Assembly (NCBI RefSeq): GCF_001704295.1
Contig: NZ_CP012334.1
Span: 3,484,084-3,548,083, forward strand
From: Bordetella sp. H567
GTDB taxonomy: Bacteria > Pseudomonadota > Gammaproteobacteria > Burkholderiales > Burkholderiaceae_B
Reading direction: 5' to 3'
Length of the DNA: 64,000 bases
Below the pieces are notes generated by a model, which saw nothing but the letters and a program-made list of their open reading frames with translations, had not been told where the DNA came from and made no database searches. Positions 39,597 through 49,532 of this stretch are shown here, piece after piece. The position numbers were made by a program, and so were the translations under genes. Each line of letters opens with the position of its first letter. Within the stretch, counting starts at the first letter, position 1.

Positions 39597-40268
39597 TCAG
39601 GCTGCTTCCACATCCAACAGATAACCGAAGCCGCGCACCGTCTGGATACTCGCGCCGGTACCTTCCAGGCGCTTGCGCAGTCGATATACGTAGACTTCCA
39701 CCGCGTTCTCGCTGAAATCGGCGTCCCATGCGGAAAGGGAATTGACGATCTGGCGCTTGGTGACGACGCGACCGACGCGGGCCATCAGCATTTCCAGCAC
39801 GGACAATTCACGCACCGACAGGGACAGGCGTTCGCCGTGGACCCGGACTTCCCGGCCGACGGTGTCGAAGACCAGCGGCCCGACTTCGATCAAGGGCTGC
39901 GCCTGGCCGCTGCGTCGCCGGAAGAACGCGCGCACCCGGGCGGCGAGTTCAGGCAATTCGAACGGTTTGGTGACATAGTCGTCCGCGCCGGCGTCCAGCC
40001 CTGCCACACGGTCTTCCAGACCGTCGCGGGCCGTCAATATAAGGACAGGCACCTGGTTGCCGTCCGCGCGCAATTGCCGCAGGACATCCAGGCCGCTCAT
40101 GCCGGGCAGGTTGAGATCGAGCAGAAGCAGATCGTAAGGTTGGCCCGCCAAGGCGCCCAACACCTTGTCGCCATCGGTGAGCCAATCGACCGCATACCCC
40201 TGGTCGGCCAGAAACTCCTGCAGCGCGTGGCCCAGGGTTGTGTCGTCTTCGATTACCAGTACTCGCAT
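39597..40268 (-). CDS. OmpR/PhoB-family response regulator
   Basis: 223 aa. Receiver with acidic pocket EDD (7-9), phosphorylation D51 in LLLLDLNLPGMSG, threonine in LILTARD and lysine in VTKPFELPEL. C-terminal winged helix has SVRELSVLEMLMARVGRVVTK-type text and ENAVEVYVYRLRKRLEG. First gene of the regulator-kinase-kup unit, so it is likely to control that unit; no binding site was recognised upstream (40269-40341). Confidence 0.94.
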   Translation of the reverse strand: MRVLVIEDDTTLGHALQEFLADQGYAVDWLTDGDKVLGALAGQPYDLLLLDLNLPGMSGLDVLRQLRADGNQVPVLILTARDGLEDRVAGLDAGADDYVTKPFELPELAARVRAFFRRRSGQAQPLIEVGPLVFDTVGREVRVHGERLSLSVRELSVLEMLMARVGRVVTKRQIVNSLSAWDADFSENAVEVYVYRLRKRLEGTGASIQTVRGFGYLLDVEAA

Positions 40269-40341
40269 GGCGCGATTCTAGCGCGATCCGGACCGCAACG
40301 CGCTAGCCTCCGTGGACGCCATGTGAAATATTTCGCCACCT

Positions 40342-40815
40342 TTAGTTGGCGGGGGGAGCGCCGGCCGACGCCCCCGGGGCACCGGCGCCAGCCGCCGACG
40401 GGGCCGGATTCGTGACGAAACCGATACGGCCCAATCCGGCGCGGCGGGCGGCGCCCATCACCTTGGCCAAGGTTTCGTAACGGGTGTTCAAGTCGGCGCG
40501 GATGCGCAGCTCAGGTTGGGGCTGGGTCCCCGCGGCGGCGGCGAAGCGATCGGGCAGCTCCGCTTCGAGTACCGGTTTATCGTCCCAGAATAGTTGGCCG
40601 CCGGCGTCGATCGCCAGGTCGACGGTCTTGGGCTCTTCCTTGACCGGCTCCGCGCTGACCTGGGGCATATCGATCCGGATCGAATGGGCCAGCAGCGGCG
40701 CGGTAATGATGAAAATCACCAACAGCACCAGCATCACGTCGATGAGGGGCACCATGTTGATCTCCGACATCGCGTGGCTGCCGGAACCCTTGTTGTCAAA
40801 GCCGCCGAAAGCCAT
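40342..40815 (-). CDS. exbD: ExbD, TonB-energising subunit
   Basis: 157 aa. Short cytoplasmic tail, then MSEINMVPLIDVMLVLLVIF with the conserved aspartate in the single helix, then a periplasmic domain (LRIRADLNTRYETLAKVMGA) and an Ala/Pro/Gly-rich disordered tail of about 25 residues. The start follows the exbB stop with no gap. Last gene of tonB-exbB-exbD. Confidence 0.94.
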   Translation of the reverse strand: MAFGGFDNKGSGSHAMSEINMVPLIDVMLVLLVIFIITAPLLAHSIRIDMPQVSAEPVKEEPKTVDLAIDAGGQLFWDDKPVLEAELPDRFAAAAGTQPQPELRIRADLNTRYETLAKVMGAARRAGLGRIGFVTNPAPSAAGAGAPGASAGAPPAN

Positions 40816-41697
40816 TTATTCGCTCCCGCGCGTCGCCTGCGAACCGCCAGTCCGGCGCATGGCGCGCACCTTGCTGTCCGATATCGCCACTTGCTGGCCG
40901 GTTGTCAGGAAGGCGAAAAGGTCATGCGCGAACGCGTCCAACCGAGACAGGAAGACGCGATTCTTGCGCACGAAGGTGTTGTATGCCAGCACGGCGGGAA
41001 TGGCCACTGCCAGGCCCAGGCCGGTCATGATCAGCGCCTCGCCGACCGGGCCGGCGATACGGTTGATGGTCACGCCATCGGCCAGGCCGATGCCCACCAG
41101 CGCGTGATACACGCCCCATACGGTGCCGAACAGCCCCACGAACGGTGCCGTGGAGCCCACCGACGCCAGCACGGTCAGGCCATTTTCCAGCTTGGCGGTT
41201 TCCTCGTCGATGACCTTGCGCATGGTGCGCGTCACGAATTCGCTGTTGGAACCGGCCTCGGACAGCGTGGTCGCGCCATATTTGGCGTGGTGTGCCTGCG
41301 CATACATGGCATGTGACGCAAGATGCGAGAACGGGTCGCGTGCCCCATGCGTGGTGATTTCATGCTCCACCTGCTCCAGCGAGCTGGCACCCCAGAACTT
41401 GTCGAGAAAATCGCGCGAACGCATGCGGATCATCGTGCTGTTCAGTGCCTTGACGACGATCAGGTACCAGGTCACCAGGGACATCAGGATCAGGATGACG
41501 AACAGTGTCTTGCCGACGATATCGCTCTGCGAGACGAAATGCAGGATGCCCATGTCGGGCGTCGGCAGCGGCGCGGGGGCCGCCGGCATGGCGGTGGACT
41601 GCAGCGCCGTCCCGGCGTTCTGCGCGACGGCAGGCTCGGCCGTCGCGGCGGGCGCCGCCTGCGCCAGCACCATGGCGATATGGTGTGCGATGGACAT
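40816..41697 (-). CDS. exbB: ExbB, TonB-energising proton channel
   Basis: 293 aa. An N-terminal Ala/Pro-rich exported-type stretch of about 45 residues precedes three helices, as in long ExbBs. Core motifs: VGSTAPFVGLFGTVWGVYHA and GPVGEALIMTGLGLAVAIPA. Forms the proton channel with ExbD to energise TonB. One base separates it from tonB. Confidence 0.95.
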   Translation of the reverse strand: MSIAHHIAMVLAQAAPAATAEPAVAQNAGTALQSTAMPAAPAPLPTPDMGILHFVSQSDIVGKTLFVILILMSLVTWYLIVVKALNSTMIRMRSRDFLDKFWGASSLEQVEHEITTHGARDPFSHLASHAMYAQAHHAKYGATTLSEAGSNSEFVTRTMRKVIDEETAKLENGLTVLASVGSTAPFVGLFGTVWGVYHALVGIGLADGVTINRIAGPVGEALIMTGLGLAVAIPAVLAYNTFVRKNRVFLSRLDAFAHDLFAFLTTGQQVAISDSKVRAMRRTGGSQATRGSE

Positions 41698-41698
41698 G

Positions 41699-42514
41699 TC
41701 AGTTCCTTATATTGAAATCGAACGGAATTCTTGCCTGGACCGTATAGGCGATGCCATTGCGCTTATAGGGTTTGAAACGCACGCGGCGCACGGCATCCAG
41801 CGCGGCCTCATCGAGCCGCGGAAAACCGGAGGAAGCCACGACCGTCGCCTTTTCGATCGCGCCCTGCGTATTGACGACCACCAGCACGGTAACGCGCCCC
41901 TCTTCGCGGCGTCGCTTCGATGCCATGGGATAGACCGCGGACGGCCCGGGCCCCAGGTATTCGATATTCGAGACCGTTTCGGGTTGATCGCGGGGCGGCC
42001 CCTGGCGCGGCGCCTGGGTGGCCGTCGCCCCGTCCGGCGCGCCCGTCGGCGGCGACGGTGGCGCGGGCGGCTGTTCGATCGGCTTGGGCGGCGGCGTTTC
42101 CTGCACCGGCTGCGGCTTCGGTTTGGGCTGCGGTGTGGGCTGCGGCTTGGGCTTGGGCTTCGGCGCGGGAACGGGCGGCTTTTCGATGACCGGTTCCGGT
42201 TCGGGCTGCACTGTCTCGGGTGGCGTGGGCGCCGGCTCGGGTTGCACCTTCGGTTGCGGCGGCGTGGGCGGCTGCACGTCGGGCTTGGGTGGCTCGGGCG
42301 TTTCGGGTGCCTTGGCGACTTGCGGTACCGGCGCTTCCACCACGCTTACCATGATGGGTTGGCTTTCCGGCGGCAGGGGCACCACTTCCCGCGTGGAGAG
42401 CATGGCCCCCGCCACCACGGCATGCACCGCTACGACGACGATCGCTGCGCCCAGCCTGATACCCAGGGAAGCGTTCGACGACGTGGACCAATTGCGCTTT
42501 TTGTTGCTAGGCAT
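41699..42514 (-). CDS. tonB: TonB energy transducer
   Basis: 271 aa. One N-terminal helix (about 20-40), a long Pro/Glu/Lys-rich periplasmic spacer (about 60-165) with repeated EP/KP pairs, and the TonB C-terminal domain with VLVVVNTQGAIEKATVVASS and ALDAVRRVRFKPYKRNG. It powers outer-membrane siderophore/haem receptors, none of which is in this window. First gene of the operon; a Fur-box-like site lies 80 bp upstream. The 346 bp between tonB and the tRNA hold only this site. Confidence 0.95.
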   Translation of the reverse strand: MPSNKKRNWSTSSNASLGIRLGAAIVVVAVHAVVAGAMLSTREVVPLPPESQPIMVSVVEAPVPQVAKAPETPEPPKPDVQPPTPPQPKVQPEPAPTPPETVQPEPEPVIEKPPVPAPKPKPKPQPTPQPKPKPQPVQETPPPKPIEQPPAPPSPPTGAPDGATATQAPRQGPPRDQPETVSNIEYLGPGPSAVYPMASKRRREEGRVTVLVVVNTQGAIEKATVVASSGFPRLDEAALDAVRRVRFKPYKRNGIAYTVQARIPFDFNIRN

Positions 42515-42593
42515 GAACCAGCCCGATGCCCTGACTAGAGTGAAGCCGCGACACGCGTGGAGCGCGGGAATGAGTCCGACATGCTATCTCAAA

Positions 42594-42608
42594 TGGGAAT
42601 TATTCGCA
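42594..42608. promoter_or_regulatory. Fur box upstream of tonB
   Basis: On minus TGCGAATAATTCCCA agrees with TGAGAATNATTCTCA at all but two positions. It is 80 bp before the tonB start, where iron repression of tonB-exbB-exbD is expected. The rest of 42515-42860 shows no gene. Confidence 0.55.
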
Positions 42609-42860
42609 AAATCATTTGATGTGGTCCGGAGACAGGAATCGTGACGGTCCATGCCGCTGGCATGCAAGCGTGACCAGGGCCCGTGCCCAAGCGGTGCGTG
42701 AAGGGAAAGCAGGCAGGCATCCGGACAACAGCGCCCAAGGCGAAGGCCGAAAACCGAAGAGGGATACGCAGACGCGCGGACGGCCGCTTACGAACGACAG
42801 CCCGGGATGATACGTGGGGGAAATACCGGAGGGGGAGACCGCGATTGCGACGGAAGGGAG

Positions 42861-42936
42861 TGGTGGGTGCTGAGGGGTTCGAACCCCCGACCTACGCCTT
42901 GTAAGGGCGCCGCTCTACCAGCTGAGCTAAGCACCC
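42861..42936 (-). tRNA. tRNA-Val (UAC)
   Basis: 76 nt including an encoded CCA. Acceptor GGGTGCT/AGCACCC, D-arm TAGCTCAGCTGGTAGAGC, anticodon loop CTTACAA giving UAC, T-loop GGTTCGAACC. Reads codon GUA and other Val codons. Confidence 0.96.
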
Positions 42937-43097
42937 CAATAGAGTGGGGCCACTCTTCAAGCAAACCGCGAGCGTGGATTATAGCGACCGCCCGGTAAGG
43001 CCGCAAACGAGGGGGAATCGAGACTATGCATGCAAGCGGCGCGATACGAGGCGCTCATCGTCCCCTGCCTGCCGGGCGATCCTGATCGAACGATCGA

Positions 43098-43370
43098 TCA
43101 GTTGACTGCGTCCTTCAGGGCCTTGCCGGCGCGGAACTTGGGCACCTTGGCTTTTTTGATTTTGATGCTTTCACCGGTGCGGGGATTGCGACCGGTACGT
43201 GCTGCACGGGAAGACACGGCGAACGTGCCGAAACCGACCAGGGTTACGGTGCCGCCCTTCTTCAGCGTCGACTTCACGGCGCCGATCAACGCGTCGAGGG
43301 AACGGCCCGCGGCCGCCTTCGAGATATCCGCTTTGCTGGCGATGTGGTCGATGAGTTCAGTTTTGTTCAT
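43098..43370 (-). CDS. hupB: DNA-binding protein HU (beta type)
   Basis: Histone-like nucleoid protein, 90 aa. [20 protein letters not shown] opening; [11 protein letters not shown] core; the DNA-binding arm carries [13 protein letters not shown] with the conserved RNP. Forms dimers that bend DNA. It has a long leader of about 160 nt from a likely promoter at 43540-43570. Confidence 0.96.
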   Translation of the reverse strand: MNKTELIDHIASKADISKAAAGRSLDALIGAVKSTLKKGGTVTLVGFGTFAVSSRAARTGRNPRTGESIKIKKAKVPKFRAGKALKDAVN

Positions 43371-43539
43371 GCAGGATTACCCCTCACAGGTATGGTGTCC
43401 CGGCGGCCGTCGCGGCCAGCGAAACATTCGAACGACTTCTTATTGAACGGTTTGCATGACAAACCGCGACGCTTAAATTGCTACGCCGCCCATGATTTCG
43501 CCCGCATGAAAGCGGGCAAACCAGGAGCGACGTAGAGGC

Positions 43540-43570
43540 GTATTAGGCCCTGACGACACAAGGCTGTCAA
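43540..43570 (-). promoter_or_regulatory. Possible hupB promoter
   Basis: On minus TTGACA (43565-43570), then TAATAC (43540-43545) at a wide spacing of 19. The 309 bp between hupB and the hydroxylase gene hold no gene otherwise. Confidence 0.35.
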
Positions 43571-43679
43571 GAAAAAATCCGCCGAAAACCCGCGTCTTTA
43601 CTGGCTTTCCGCATTGAAAGCGACAGTACTTGCCGAGGCTTTACGCGTGGTGTGCGGGCAGCGCATCGGCAGCGCAACG

Positions 43680-44360
43680 TTACACGTCCACCCACCGGCG
43701 CAGCAGGTTGTGATACACGCCTGTCAATTGAACCAGCGAGGGATGTTCCTTGAGATCCTGCGTCAATCTTTGAATAGCGACATCCAGGTCCAGCAGCAAG
43801 GTGCGCTGCGCATCCTCGCGCACCAGGCTCTGCAGCCAGAAAAAGGCACTGATGCGCGCGCCACGCGTCACGGCGTTCACGCGATGCAGGCTGGTGCCCG
43901 GATACAGCACCATGTGGCCCGCCGCGAGCTTGATGCTGCGCGGACCATACAGGTCATCGACCACCAGTTCCCCGCCCTCGTAGCTATCCGGCTCGGACAG
44001 GAACAAGGTCGCGGACATATCGGTGCGCACGCGATCGGGCGAGCCCGTAACGGGCCGCACCGCGTTATCGACGTGATAGCCGAAGTTTTCTCCGCCCTCG
44101 TAGCGATTGAACAGCGGTGGAATGATTTTGCGCGGCAAGGCCGCGGCCATGAAAAGCGGATTGTGGGTCAACCGCTGCACGATCGCGCTACCCAGCTCCT
44201 GCGCAAGCGGATTGCTTTCCGCCAATTGGCGGTTCTGCTTGACCTGGGCCGACTGGTGGCCCGCGGTAACCCTGCCGTCGACCCAATCGGCTGCTTCAAG
44301 CCGGGCACGCATTTCGGCGGCTTCGGCAGGCGTGAAAACGTCGGCGATCTGGATCAACAT
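43680..44360 (-). CDS. piuC: Fe(II)/2-oxoglutarate PKHD-type hydroxylase (PiuC-like)
   Basis: 226 aa, cytoplasmic. Iron ligands H96 and D98 in YHVDNAV and H159 in SLHRVNAV; the 2-oxoglutarate arginine is R169 in GARIS. The opening [20 protein letters not shown] and the middle [13 protein letters not shown] are typical of PiuC/YbiX. The family is often iron-regulated and linked to siderophore receptors; tonB is 1.2 kb away. ATG follows a GGAGC site, 14 bp after the PLP enzyme gene, so the two may be co-transcribed. Confidence 0.9.
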   Translation of the reverse strand: MLIQIADVFTPAEAAEMRARLEAADWVDGRVTAGHQSAQVKQNRQLAESNPLAQELGSAIVQRLTHNPLFMAAALPRKIIPPLFNRYEGGENFGYHVDNAVRPVTGSPDRVRTDMSATLFLSEPDSYEGGELVVDDLYGPRSIKLAAGHMVLYPGTSLHRVNAVTRGARISAFFWLQSLVREDAQRTLLLDLDVAIQRLTQDLKEHPSLVQLTGVYHNLLRRWVDV

Positions 44361-44374
44361 GGGGTAGCTCCGGC

Positions 44375-45619
44375 TCAGGTGTTCAGACAGGCGCGCAGCG
44401 CCTGGTCGAAATCTCCCAGCAGGTCTTGTTCGTCCTCGATCCCGACGGACACGCGAATGAAACTGTCGGCTATCCCCATCTGCGCGCGGCGCTGCGCGCC
44501 CATTTCGTAGTAGATGGTATGGGCGGCCGGCAACGCCAAGGTGCGCGTATCGCCCAGGTGCGTGGCCAGGATGACGACCTGCAGCCGGTTGAGGAAATCG
44601 AAGCAATCTATGCCCTCTACCAGCTCCACGCCCATCAAGGCACCGAAGCATCCGTCGAACAACGACGCCGCGCGGGCATGCTGGGGATGCGATGCCAGGC
44701 CGGGGTAATACACCCGGGCCACGCCAGGGTGGCTTTCCAGCATGCGGGCCAGGGCAAGCGCGTTGTCGCAATGCCGGCGCATGCGTAGCGCCAGCGTTTC
44801 TGAACCCACCGCGATGCGGTGCGCCGCGTCGGCCGACAAGGTGCCGCCCATATCGCGCAAGCCCTTTTTCTTGATCTGCAACAGTCCCCAACCGGTCGAC
44901 GGGCCCTTGCGATAGGAATCAAAAATATTCTTGTAGCCGGACCAGTCGAACAGGCCCGTATCGGTGATGGAACCGCCCAGCGCATTGCCATGGCCGCCGA
45001 TGTACTTGGACAGCGAGTTCATGACCAGCGACGCCTGCACATCGATGCCGCGCAGCATCCACGGCGAGGTCAGCGTATTGTCGACCAGGTAGACCAGGCC
45101 ACGCTCGCGGCACAGCGCGCCGATGCCGGCCAGGTCCGCGACCTGTGTCCCCGGGTTGGCGATGGTTTCGACGAACACCATGCGGGTATTCGGCCGCAGC
45201 GCGGCCTTAACCTGTTCGGTATCGGTGGCATCGACAAAGCTGATTTCCACGCCCAGCTCGGCGAGCGTCGCGAACAGGCTGTTGGTATTGCCAAAGAGGA
45301 ACTGGCTGGACACCAGATGATCGCCCGCGCGCAACAGCGTGGTGAACACCGCGGCCAGGGCCGCCATGCCGGTCGCGAAGCTGACTGTCGCGACACCCTT
45401 TTCCATCCGCGTGATGCGGGTCTCCAGCGCGGCCGTTGTCGGCGTGCCTTGCCGCGCGTACGAATAGCCGGCCTTGCCCTGAAACACAGCCGCCAGCTCG
45501 CGCGCGTCGGCGTAGCCGTACTCGGACGACACATGTATGGGCTTGTGGACGGCCCCATGTTCGACGGCATCACGCCGATCGGAGTGAAGAATGCTAGTGG
45601 TAAAGCCGGATTTATCCAT
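44375..45619 (-). CDS. metZ: Cys/Met-metabolism PLP enzyme (O-succinylhomoserine sulfhydrylase-like)
   Basis: Transsulfuration-family PLP enzyme, 414 aa with the start chosen. PLP lysine K205 in [16 protein letters not shown]; cofactor phosphate site [26 protein letters not shown]. Likely makes homocysteine from an acyl-homoserine and sulfide (MetZ/MetY type); cystathionine gamma-synthase/lyase is the alternative. ATG at 45619 or GTG at 45631 could start it; neither has a clear ribosome site. The symbol is tentative. Confidence 0.8.
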   Translation of the reverse strand: MDKSGFTTSILHSDRRDAVEHGAVHKPIHVSSEYGYADARELAAVFQGKAGYSYARQGTPTTAALETRITRMEKGVATVSFATGMAALAAVFTTLLRAGDHLVSSQFLFGNTNSLFATLAELGVEISFVDATDTEQVKAALRPNTRMVFVETIANPGTQVADLAGIGALCRERGLVYLVDNTLTSPWMLRGIDVQASLVMNSLSKYIGGHGNALGGSITDTGLFDWSGYKNIFDSYRKGPSTGWGLLQIKKKGLRDMGGTLSADAAHRIAVGSETLALRMRRHCDNALALARMLESHPGVARVYYPGLASHPQHARAASLFDGCFGALMGVELVEGIDCFDFLNRLQVVILATHLGDTRTLALPAAHTIYYEMGAQRRAQMGIADSFIRVSVGIEDEQDLLGDFDQALRACLNT

Positions 45620-45658
45620 GATCGCGCGCACCAGTGATACGGGAATGAGCGGAGAATT

Positions 45659-46396
45659 TTACGCCTGGCGTTGGCGCACGGTCTCGTACAGGCAGACAGC
45701 GCTCGCGACGCTGACATTCAAGCTTTCCACCGAACCCAGCATCGGGATATGCACCAGTTCGTCGCAGGTTTCGCGTGTCAGCCGACGCATGCCCTCGCCT
45801 TCGGCGCCCATGACCCACGCCATGGGCCGGCGCGCGTCCACCCCGTGCATCGGCGTCCCGGCCTGGTCGTCCGTGCCGACCAGCCATACGTCACGTTCCT
45901 TCAGCGCGCGCATGGTTCGCGCCAGGTTGGTGACCATGATGTACGGCACGGTGTCCGCCGCACCGCAGGCCACGCGCTGCACCGTGGCATTCAGCCCGAC
46001 GGCGCGGTCGCGCGGCGCGATGACGGCATGCACGCCGGCCGCATCGGCCGTGCGCAGGCAGGCACCCAGATTGTGCGGATCCGTCACGCCATCCAGTATC
46101 AGCAGGAAAGCCGGACCTTCAATCACGTCCAGCACGTCGTCGACATCGACCGCCAGTTGGGCCGGCACGGCCAGGGCCACCACGCCCTGGTGCCGCGTGC
46201 CGTGCGCCAGGCCGTCCAGCCGTTCGGCCGGCACCGGGTGCACTTTGCGCCCGGCGCGTTCGGCTTGTTCGACCAGCGACGCCATGCGTTTGTCGCGGCG
46301 CGAGGCCTCGACATAAATTTCCTTGATGGACGACGGCGCATGGCGCAGGCGCGCCACGACCGCGTGAAACCCTGCGAGTACCTGGGTCGACGCCAT
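45659..46396 (-). CDS. rlmB: 23S rRNA (guanosine-2'-O-)-methyltransferase RlmB
   Basis: SpoU/TrmH knot methyltransferase, 245 aa, modifies G2251 of 23S rRNA. N-terminal substrate domain ([16 protein letters not shown]), then motif 1 [18 protein letters not shown], motif 2 [13 protein letters not shown], motif 3 [18 protein letters not shown]. Directly follows rnr on the same strand, as in many proteobacteria. Confidence 0.95.
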   Translation of the reverse strand: MASTQVLAGFHAVVARLRHAPSSIKEIYVEASRRDKRMASLVEQAERAGRKVHPVPAERLDGLAHGTRHQGVVALAVPAQLAVDVDDVLDVIEGPAFLLILDGVTDPHNLGACLRTADAAGVHAVIAPRDRAVGLNATVQRVACGAADTVPYIMVTNLARTMRALKERDVWLVGTDDQAGTPMHGVDARRPMAWVMGAEGEGMRRLTRETCDELVHIPMLGSVESLNVSVASAVCLYETVRQRQA

Positions 46397-46445
46397 AAAA
46401 CCATACCTCTCTTGTAACCCCCGCCCGCCACGGGCGGGGCCATGC

Positions 46446-48911
46446 TCAACGGCGCTTGCGCGCGGCGGACGGGGTGGAAGCCTGCGCCTGGCGCACGGCC
46501 ACGCGATCCGCCTTCTTTGCTTCGGCGCGCCGCACCTTGGCCGTCTGGCCCTTCAGGGCCTTGGGCTTGGTGCCGGCCGCCTTCTTGATGCGCCGGGGCG
46601 GTTCTTCCGGCCCACGCTGGGCGGCCTTGCGCAGCGATTCAAAACTGGTGCCCTTGACCAGGCGGAACTCGATGCGCCGCGCTTCCAGATCCACGCGCGC
46701 CACCTGTACCTGGACCTTGTCCGTCAGGCGGTAGCGCATGCCGGTACGTTCGCCGCGCAATTCATGCAGCGCGTCGTTGAACTGGAAGTACTCGCCACCC
46801 AGTTCCGAGACGTGTACGAGTCCTTCCACGTGCAAGGTATCCAGCGTGACGAAGATGCCGAAGCTGGCCACCCCGGTCACGGTGCCGCTGAAGTCCTCGC
46901 CGACGCGTTCCTTGACGAACCAGCACTTCAACCAGGCCTCCACGTCGCGCGACGCATCGTCGGCGCGGCGTTCGCTGGATGAAAGCAGCAGGCCCAGCTT
47001 TTCCCAGATGGCGTGCTCGTGCTCCTTGTGGGAGCGGCCTATCACCACGGGCTCGTCCTCCAGCGAGGGGACATATCGCTGGCCGTGCAACAAGGCCTTG
47101 ATCACCCGGTGCGTCAGCAGGTCGGGATAACGCCGGATGGGCGAGGTGAAATGCGTATACGCCGGATAGGCCAGCCCGAAATGGCCGACATTTTCAGGGC
47201 TGTACATGGCCTGCTGCATCGAACGCAGACACATGGTCTGCAGCAGGGGATAGTCGGGGCGCGCGCGCACGCTGTCGAGAAACTCGCCGTAGTCCTTGGC
47301 CGTCGGTGCATCACCGCCGCCCAGCGTCAGTCCCAGCGTGCGCAAGAATTCGCGCAACGACTGCAGACGATCCGGCGTGGGTCCTTCATGGATACGGTAC
47401 AGGCCGGGATGCTTGCTGCGCGCCATGAAGTCGGCCGCGCAGGTGTTGGCCGCGAGCATGCATTCCTCGATGAGCTTGTGCGCATCATTGCGCACCACGC
47501 CGACAATCTGTTCGATGCGCCCCAGCTCGTTGCAGACGATCTTGGTCTCGACCGTATCGAAGTCGATCGCGCCGCGCTTGCGGCGCGCCTGCGACAGCAG
47601 CTGGTACAGCTCGTACAGGTCGCGCACCTGCGGCATCACACCGGCCATGGCCTGCGCGGCCGGCCCGCCGGGCTGCTGCAGCGCCGCCCAGATGTTCGTG
47701 TACGTGGTGCGCGCATGCGAATGCATGACCGCGTTGTAGAACTGATACGCGGTGACCGTGCCGGCCTTGGCCCCGCTGGCCGGAATCACCATGTCGCAAA
47801 CCAGCACCAGCCTGTCGACGTGCGGATTCAGCGAACACAGCCCGTTCGACAACGTTTCCGGCAGCATGGGAATGACCCGGCGCGGGAAGTACACGCTCGT
47901 GCCGCGCTCCACCGCATCGTCATCCAGCGCGTCGTTGGGCTGTACGTAATGGCTCACATCGGCGATCGCGACGAGCAGGCGCCACGCCGGCCGCTTGCGC
48001 TGGCCGGAACCGAGCTCCACCGCCTCGCAATACACCGCATCGTCGAAGTCGCGCGCGTCCTCGCCGTCGATGGTGATCAACGGTACGTCGCGCAGGTCGA
48101 TGCGGTCCTTCAGATCCGTCTTGCGCACGGTGTCCGGCAGGCGGGCGGCCTGCTTGCGCGCGGCTTCCGAGAACTCCACCGGCACGTCGAATTTGCGTAC
48201 GGCGATTTCGATTTCCATGCCGGGATCGTCGATTTCGCCCAGCACTTCGGCGACGCGTCCCAGGGGCTGCGTGTGCCGGGTGGGTTGTTCGATGATTTCC
48301 ACCGACACGACCTGTCCGTGCTGGGCGCCGTTGGTGTCGCCGGGCGGAATCAGGATATCGTGCTTGATGCGCTGGTCTTCCGGCACAACGATGGACAGGC
48401 CGTGCTCATGCAGGAAGCGCCCCACCAGCTTGTTGGTGCGGCGTTCGATGACTTCGACAATATTGCCTTCGGGCTTGCCGCGGTATTCGCCTCCGGGCTT
48501 GACCAGCACGCGGTCCCCATGCAGCACCTTCAGCATTTCGCGCGGCGAGAGGAAGATGTCCGGCCCGCCGTCATCACGCACCAGGAAGCCGAACCCATCG
48601 CGGTGGCCCTGCACCCTGCCCGCCACGAAGTCCAGTTTGGTGGCCAGGAGCAGCACGCCCTTGCGGTTGGGCAGCAGTTGGCCGTCGCGCTCCATCGCGG
48701 CCAGGCGGCGCTCAAAGCCTATGGAGGTATCGGGACGCGCCACGCCCATGCGGTCGGCAAGCTCGGCGGGCGACAAGGGGGCACCGGCGGACCGCAACGC
48801 ACGAAGAATGGCTTCTCGGCTGGGTACGTCGGGATCGAAATCGGGGGGCGCCTCAGGCACGACCGTCGGTCTGTTCTTGTTCGCGGCGTCGTCGCTCGAT
48901 CGTTTTGCCAA
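46446..48911 (-). CDS. rnr: Ribonuclease R
   Basis: 3'-5' exoribonuclease able to digest structured RNA, 821 aa. Order: N-terminal HTH-like domain (about 30-90), cold-shock domains ([17 protein letters not shown]), RNB catalytic domain with [16 protein letters not shown]1 domain ([18 protein letters not shown]), and a basic Lys/Arg tail. It starts with TTG, eight bases after AGGAA; no ATG fits. The start overlaps the -35 of the opposite tRNA-Leu promoter, so the two may interfere. Confidence 0.95.
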   Translation of the reverse strand: MAKRSSDDAANKNRPTVVPEAPPDFDPDVPSREAILRALRSAGAPLSPAELADRMGVARPDTSIGFERRLAAMERDGQLLPNRKGVLLLATKLDFVAGRVQGHRDGFGFLVRDDGGPDIFLSPREMLKVLHGDRVLVKPGGEYRGKPEGNIVEVIERRTNKLVGRFLHEHGLSIVVPEDQRIKHDILIPPGDTNGAQHGQVVSVEIIEQPTRHTQPLGRVAEVLGEIDDPGMEIEIAVRKFDVPVEFSEAARKQAARLPDTVRKTDLKDRIDLRDVPLITIDGEDARDFDDAVYCEAVELGSGQRKRPAWRLLVAIADVSHYVQPNDALDDDAVERGTSVYFPRRVIPMLPETLSNGLCSLNPHVDRLVLVCDMVIPASGAKAGTVTAYQFYNAVMHSHARTTYTNIWAALQQPGGPAAQAMAGVMPQVRDLYELYQLLSQARRKRGAIDFDTVETKIVCNELGRIEQIVGVVRNDAHKLIEECMLAANTCAADFMARSKHPGLYRIHEGPTPDRLQSLREFLRTLGLTLGGGDAPTAKDYGEFLDSVRARPDYPLLQTMCLRSMQQAMYSPENVGHFGLAYPAYTHFTSPIRRYPDLLTHRVIKALLHGQRYVPSLEDEPVVIGRSHKEHEHAIWEKLGLLLSSSERRADDASRDVEAWLKCWFVKERVGEDFSGTVTGVASFGIFVTLDTLHVEGLVHVSELGGEYFQFNDALHELRGERTGMRYRLTDKVQVQVARVDLEARRIEFRLVKGTSFESLRKAAQRGPEEPPRRIKKAAGTKPKALKGQTAKVRRAEAKKADRVAVRQAQASTPSAARKRR

Positions 48912-48933
48912 AGTCGAAATTCCTGTTTATAAT
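48905..48933 (+). promoter_or_regulatory. Sigma-70 promoter of tRNA-Leu
   Basis: TTGCCA (48905-48910), 17-bp spacer, perfect TATAAT (48928-48933), about 97 bp before the tRNA. The -35 lies in the first codons of rnr on the other strand. Confidence 0.7.
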
Positions 48934-49029
48934 GCGCAGCTTATGTGCTTTCGGAAGAATTACTGCGCCGCGGGTTCAGAACCAGCGGTTTGCCACAAAG
49001 CAAAAGCGGTATTCTAACGAAAATACAGT

Positions 49030-49114
49030 GCCCAGGTGGCGGAATTGGTAGACGCGCATGGTTCAGGTCCATGTGCCGCAAGGTGTGGAGGTTCGAGTCC
49101 TCTCCTGGGCACCA
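49030..49114 (+). tRNA. tRNA-Leu (CAG), copy 1
   Basis: 85 nt with encoded CCA. Acceptor GCCCAGG/CCTGGGC, long variable arm, T-loop GGTTCGAGTCC, anticodon CAG in the loop GGTTCAGGT. Reads CUG, a main Leu codon in this GC-rich genome. Confidence 0.96.
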
Positions 49115-49122
49115 CGAATTCC

Positions 49123-49164
49123 CAAAACCCCCGATGTGGAAACGCATCGGGGGTTTTGTTTTTT
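49123..49164 (+). terminator. Terminator after tRNA-Leu copy 1
   Basis: CAAAACCCCCGATG pairs with CATCGGGGGTTTTG around an 8-base loop, then a T-run. Confidence 0.9.
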
Positions 49165-49165
49165 G

Positions 49166-49213
49166 CATCTTTGGTTCTTTCCATCTTTAGTTCTTTCCAT
49201 CTTTAGTTCTTTG
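49166..49213. repeat. Three tandem 16-bp repeats between the tRNA-Leu genes
   Basis: Unit CATCTTTAGTTCTTTC in three copies (49166, 49182, 49198) with single-base differences. AT-rich against its surroundings, placed between a terminator and the next tRNA. Confidence 0.85.
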
Positions 49214-49359
49214 CATCGCATGCTTTTGGCATCGCGCGTTCCTCGCATCGCGTGATGGGCACGAACCCCGACAAAAAAGCGAAAACTTGCGGGCCGCAAA
49301 AAAAATGTGCATAATCGCGCCTCTTCGCTTCCGCGGCATTCGACGCGGCGACGAAGCGG

Positions 49360-49444
49360 GCCCAGGTGGCGGAATTGGTAGACGCGCATGGTTCAGGTCC
49401 ATGTGCCGCAAGGTGTGGAGGTTCGAGTCCTCTCCTGGGCACCA
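49360..49444 (+). tRNA. tRNA-Leu (CAG), copy 2
   Basis: Identical over all 85 nt to copy 1. The flanks differ. A terminator follows, so it is a separate or read-through unit. Confidence 0.96.
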
Positions 49445-49490
49445 CCCGATCGCGATATTCGCGGCAACGCCGCGAGTGAATGAAAGCAGG

Positions 49491-49524
49491 AAACCCCGCA
49501 AGACTCCGTCTCGCGGGGTTTTTT
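49491..49524 (+). terminator. Terminator after tRNA-Leu copy 2
   Basis: AACCCCGC pairs with GCGGGGTT around a 13-base interval, then a T-run; the GNAT gene ends convergently just after it. Confidence 0.85.
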
Positions 49525-49532
49525 ATTTGGCG

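Noticed and set aside
42683-42904. Short frame ending in EGFEPPTYAL
   Set aside because: This is the well-known false translation of a tRNA gene; tRNA-Val lies there.
47013-48932. 639-codon open frame opposite rnr
   Set aside because: Antisense shadow of RNase R; no motif.
49166-49213. CRISPR array
   Set aside because: The 16-bp units are directly adjacent with no spacers, and no cas gene is present.
49063-49445. Short antisense frames across the tRNA-Leu genes (GEDSNLHTLRHMDLNH)
   Set aside because: Translated tRNA-Leu sequence, repeated because the tRNA is repeated; not protein genes.
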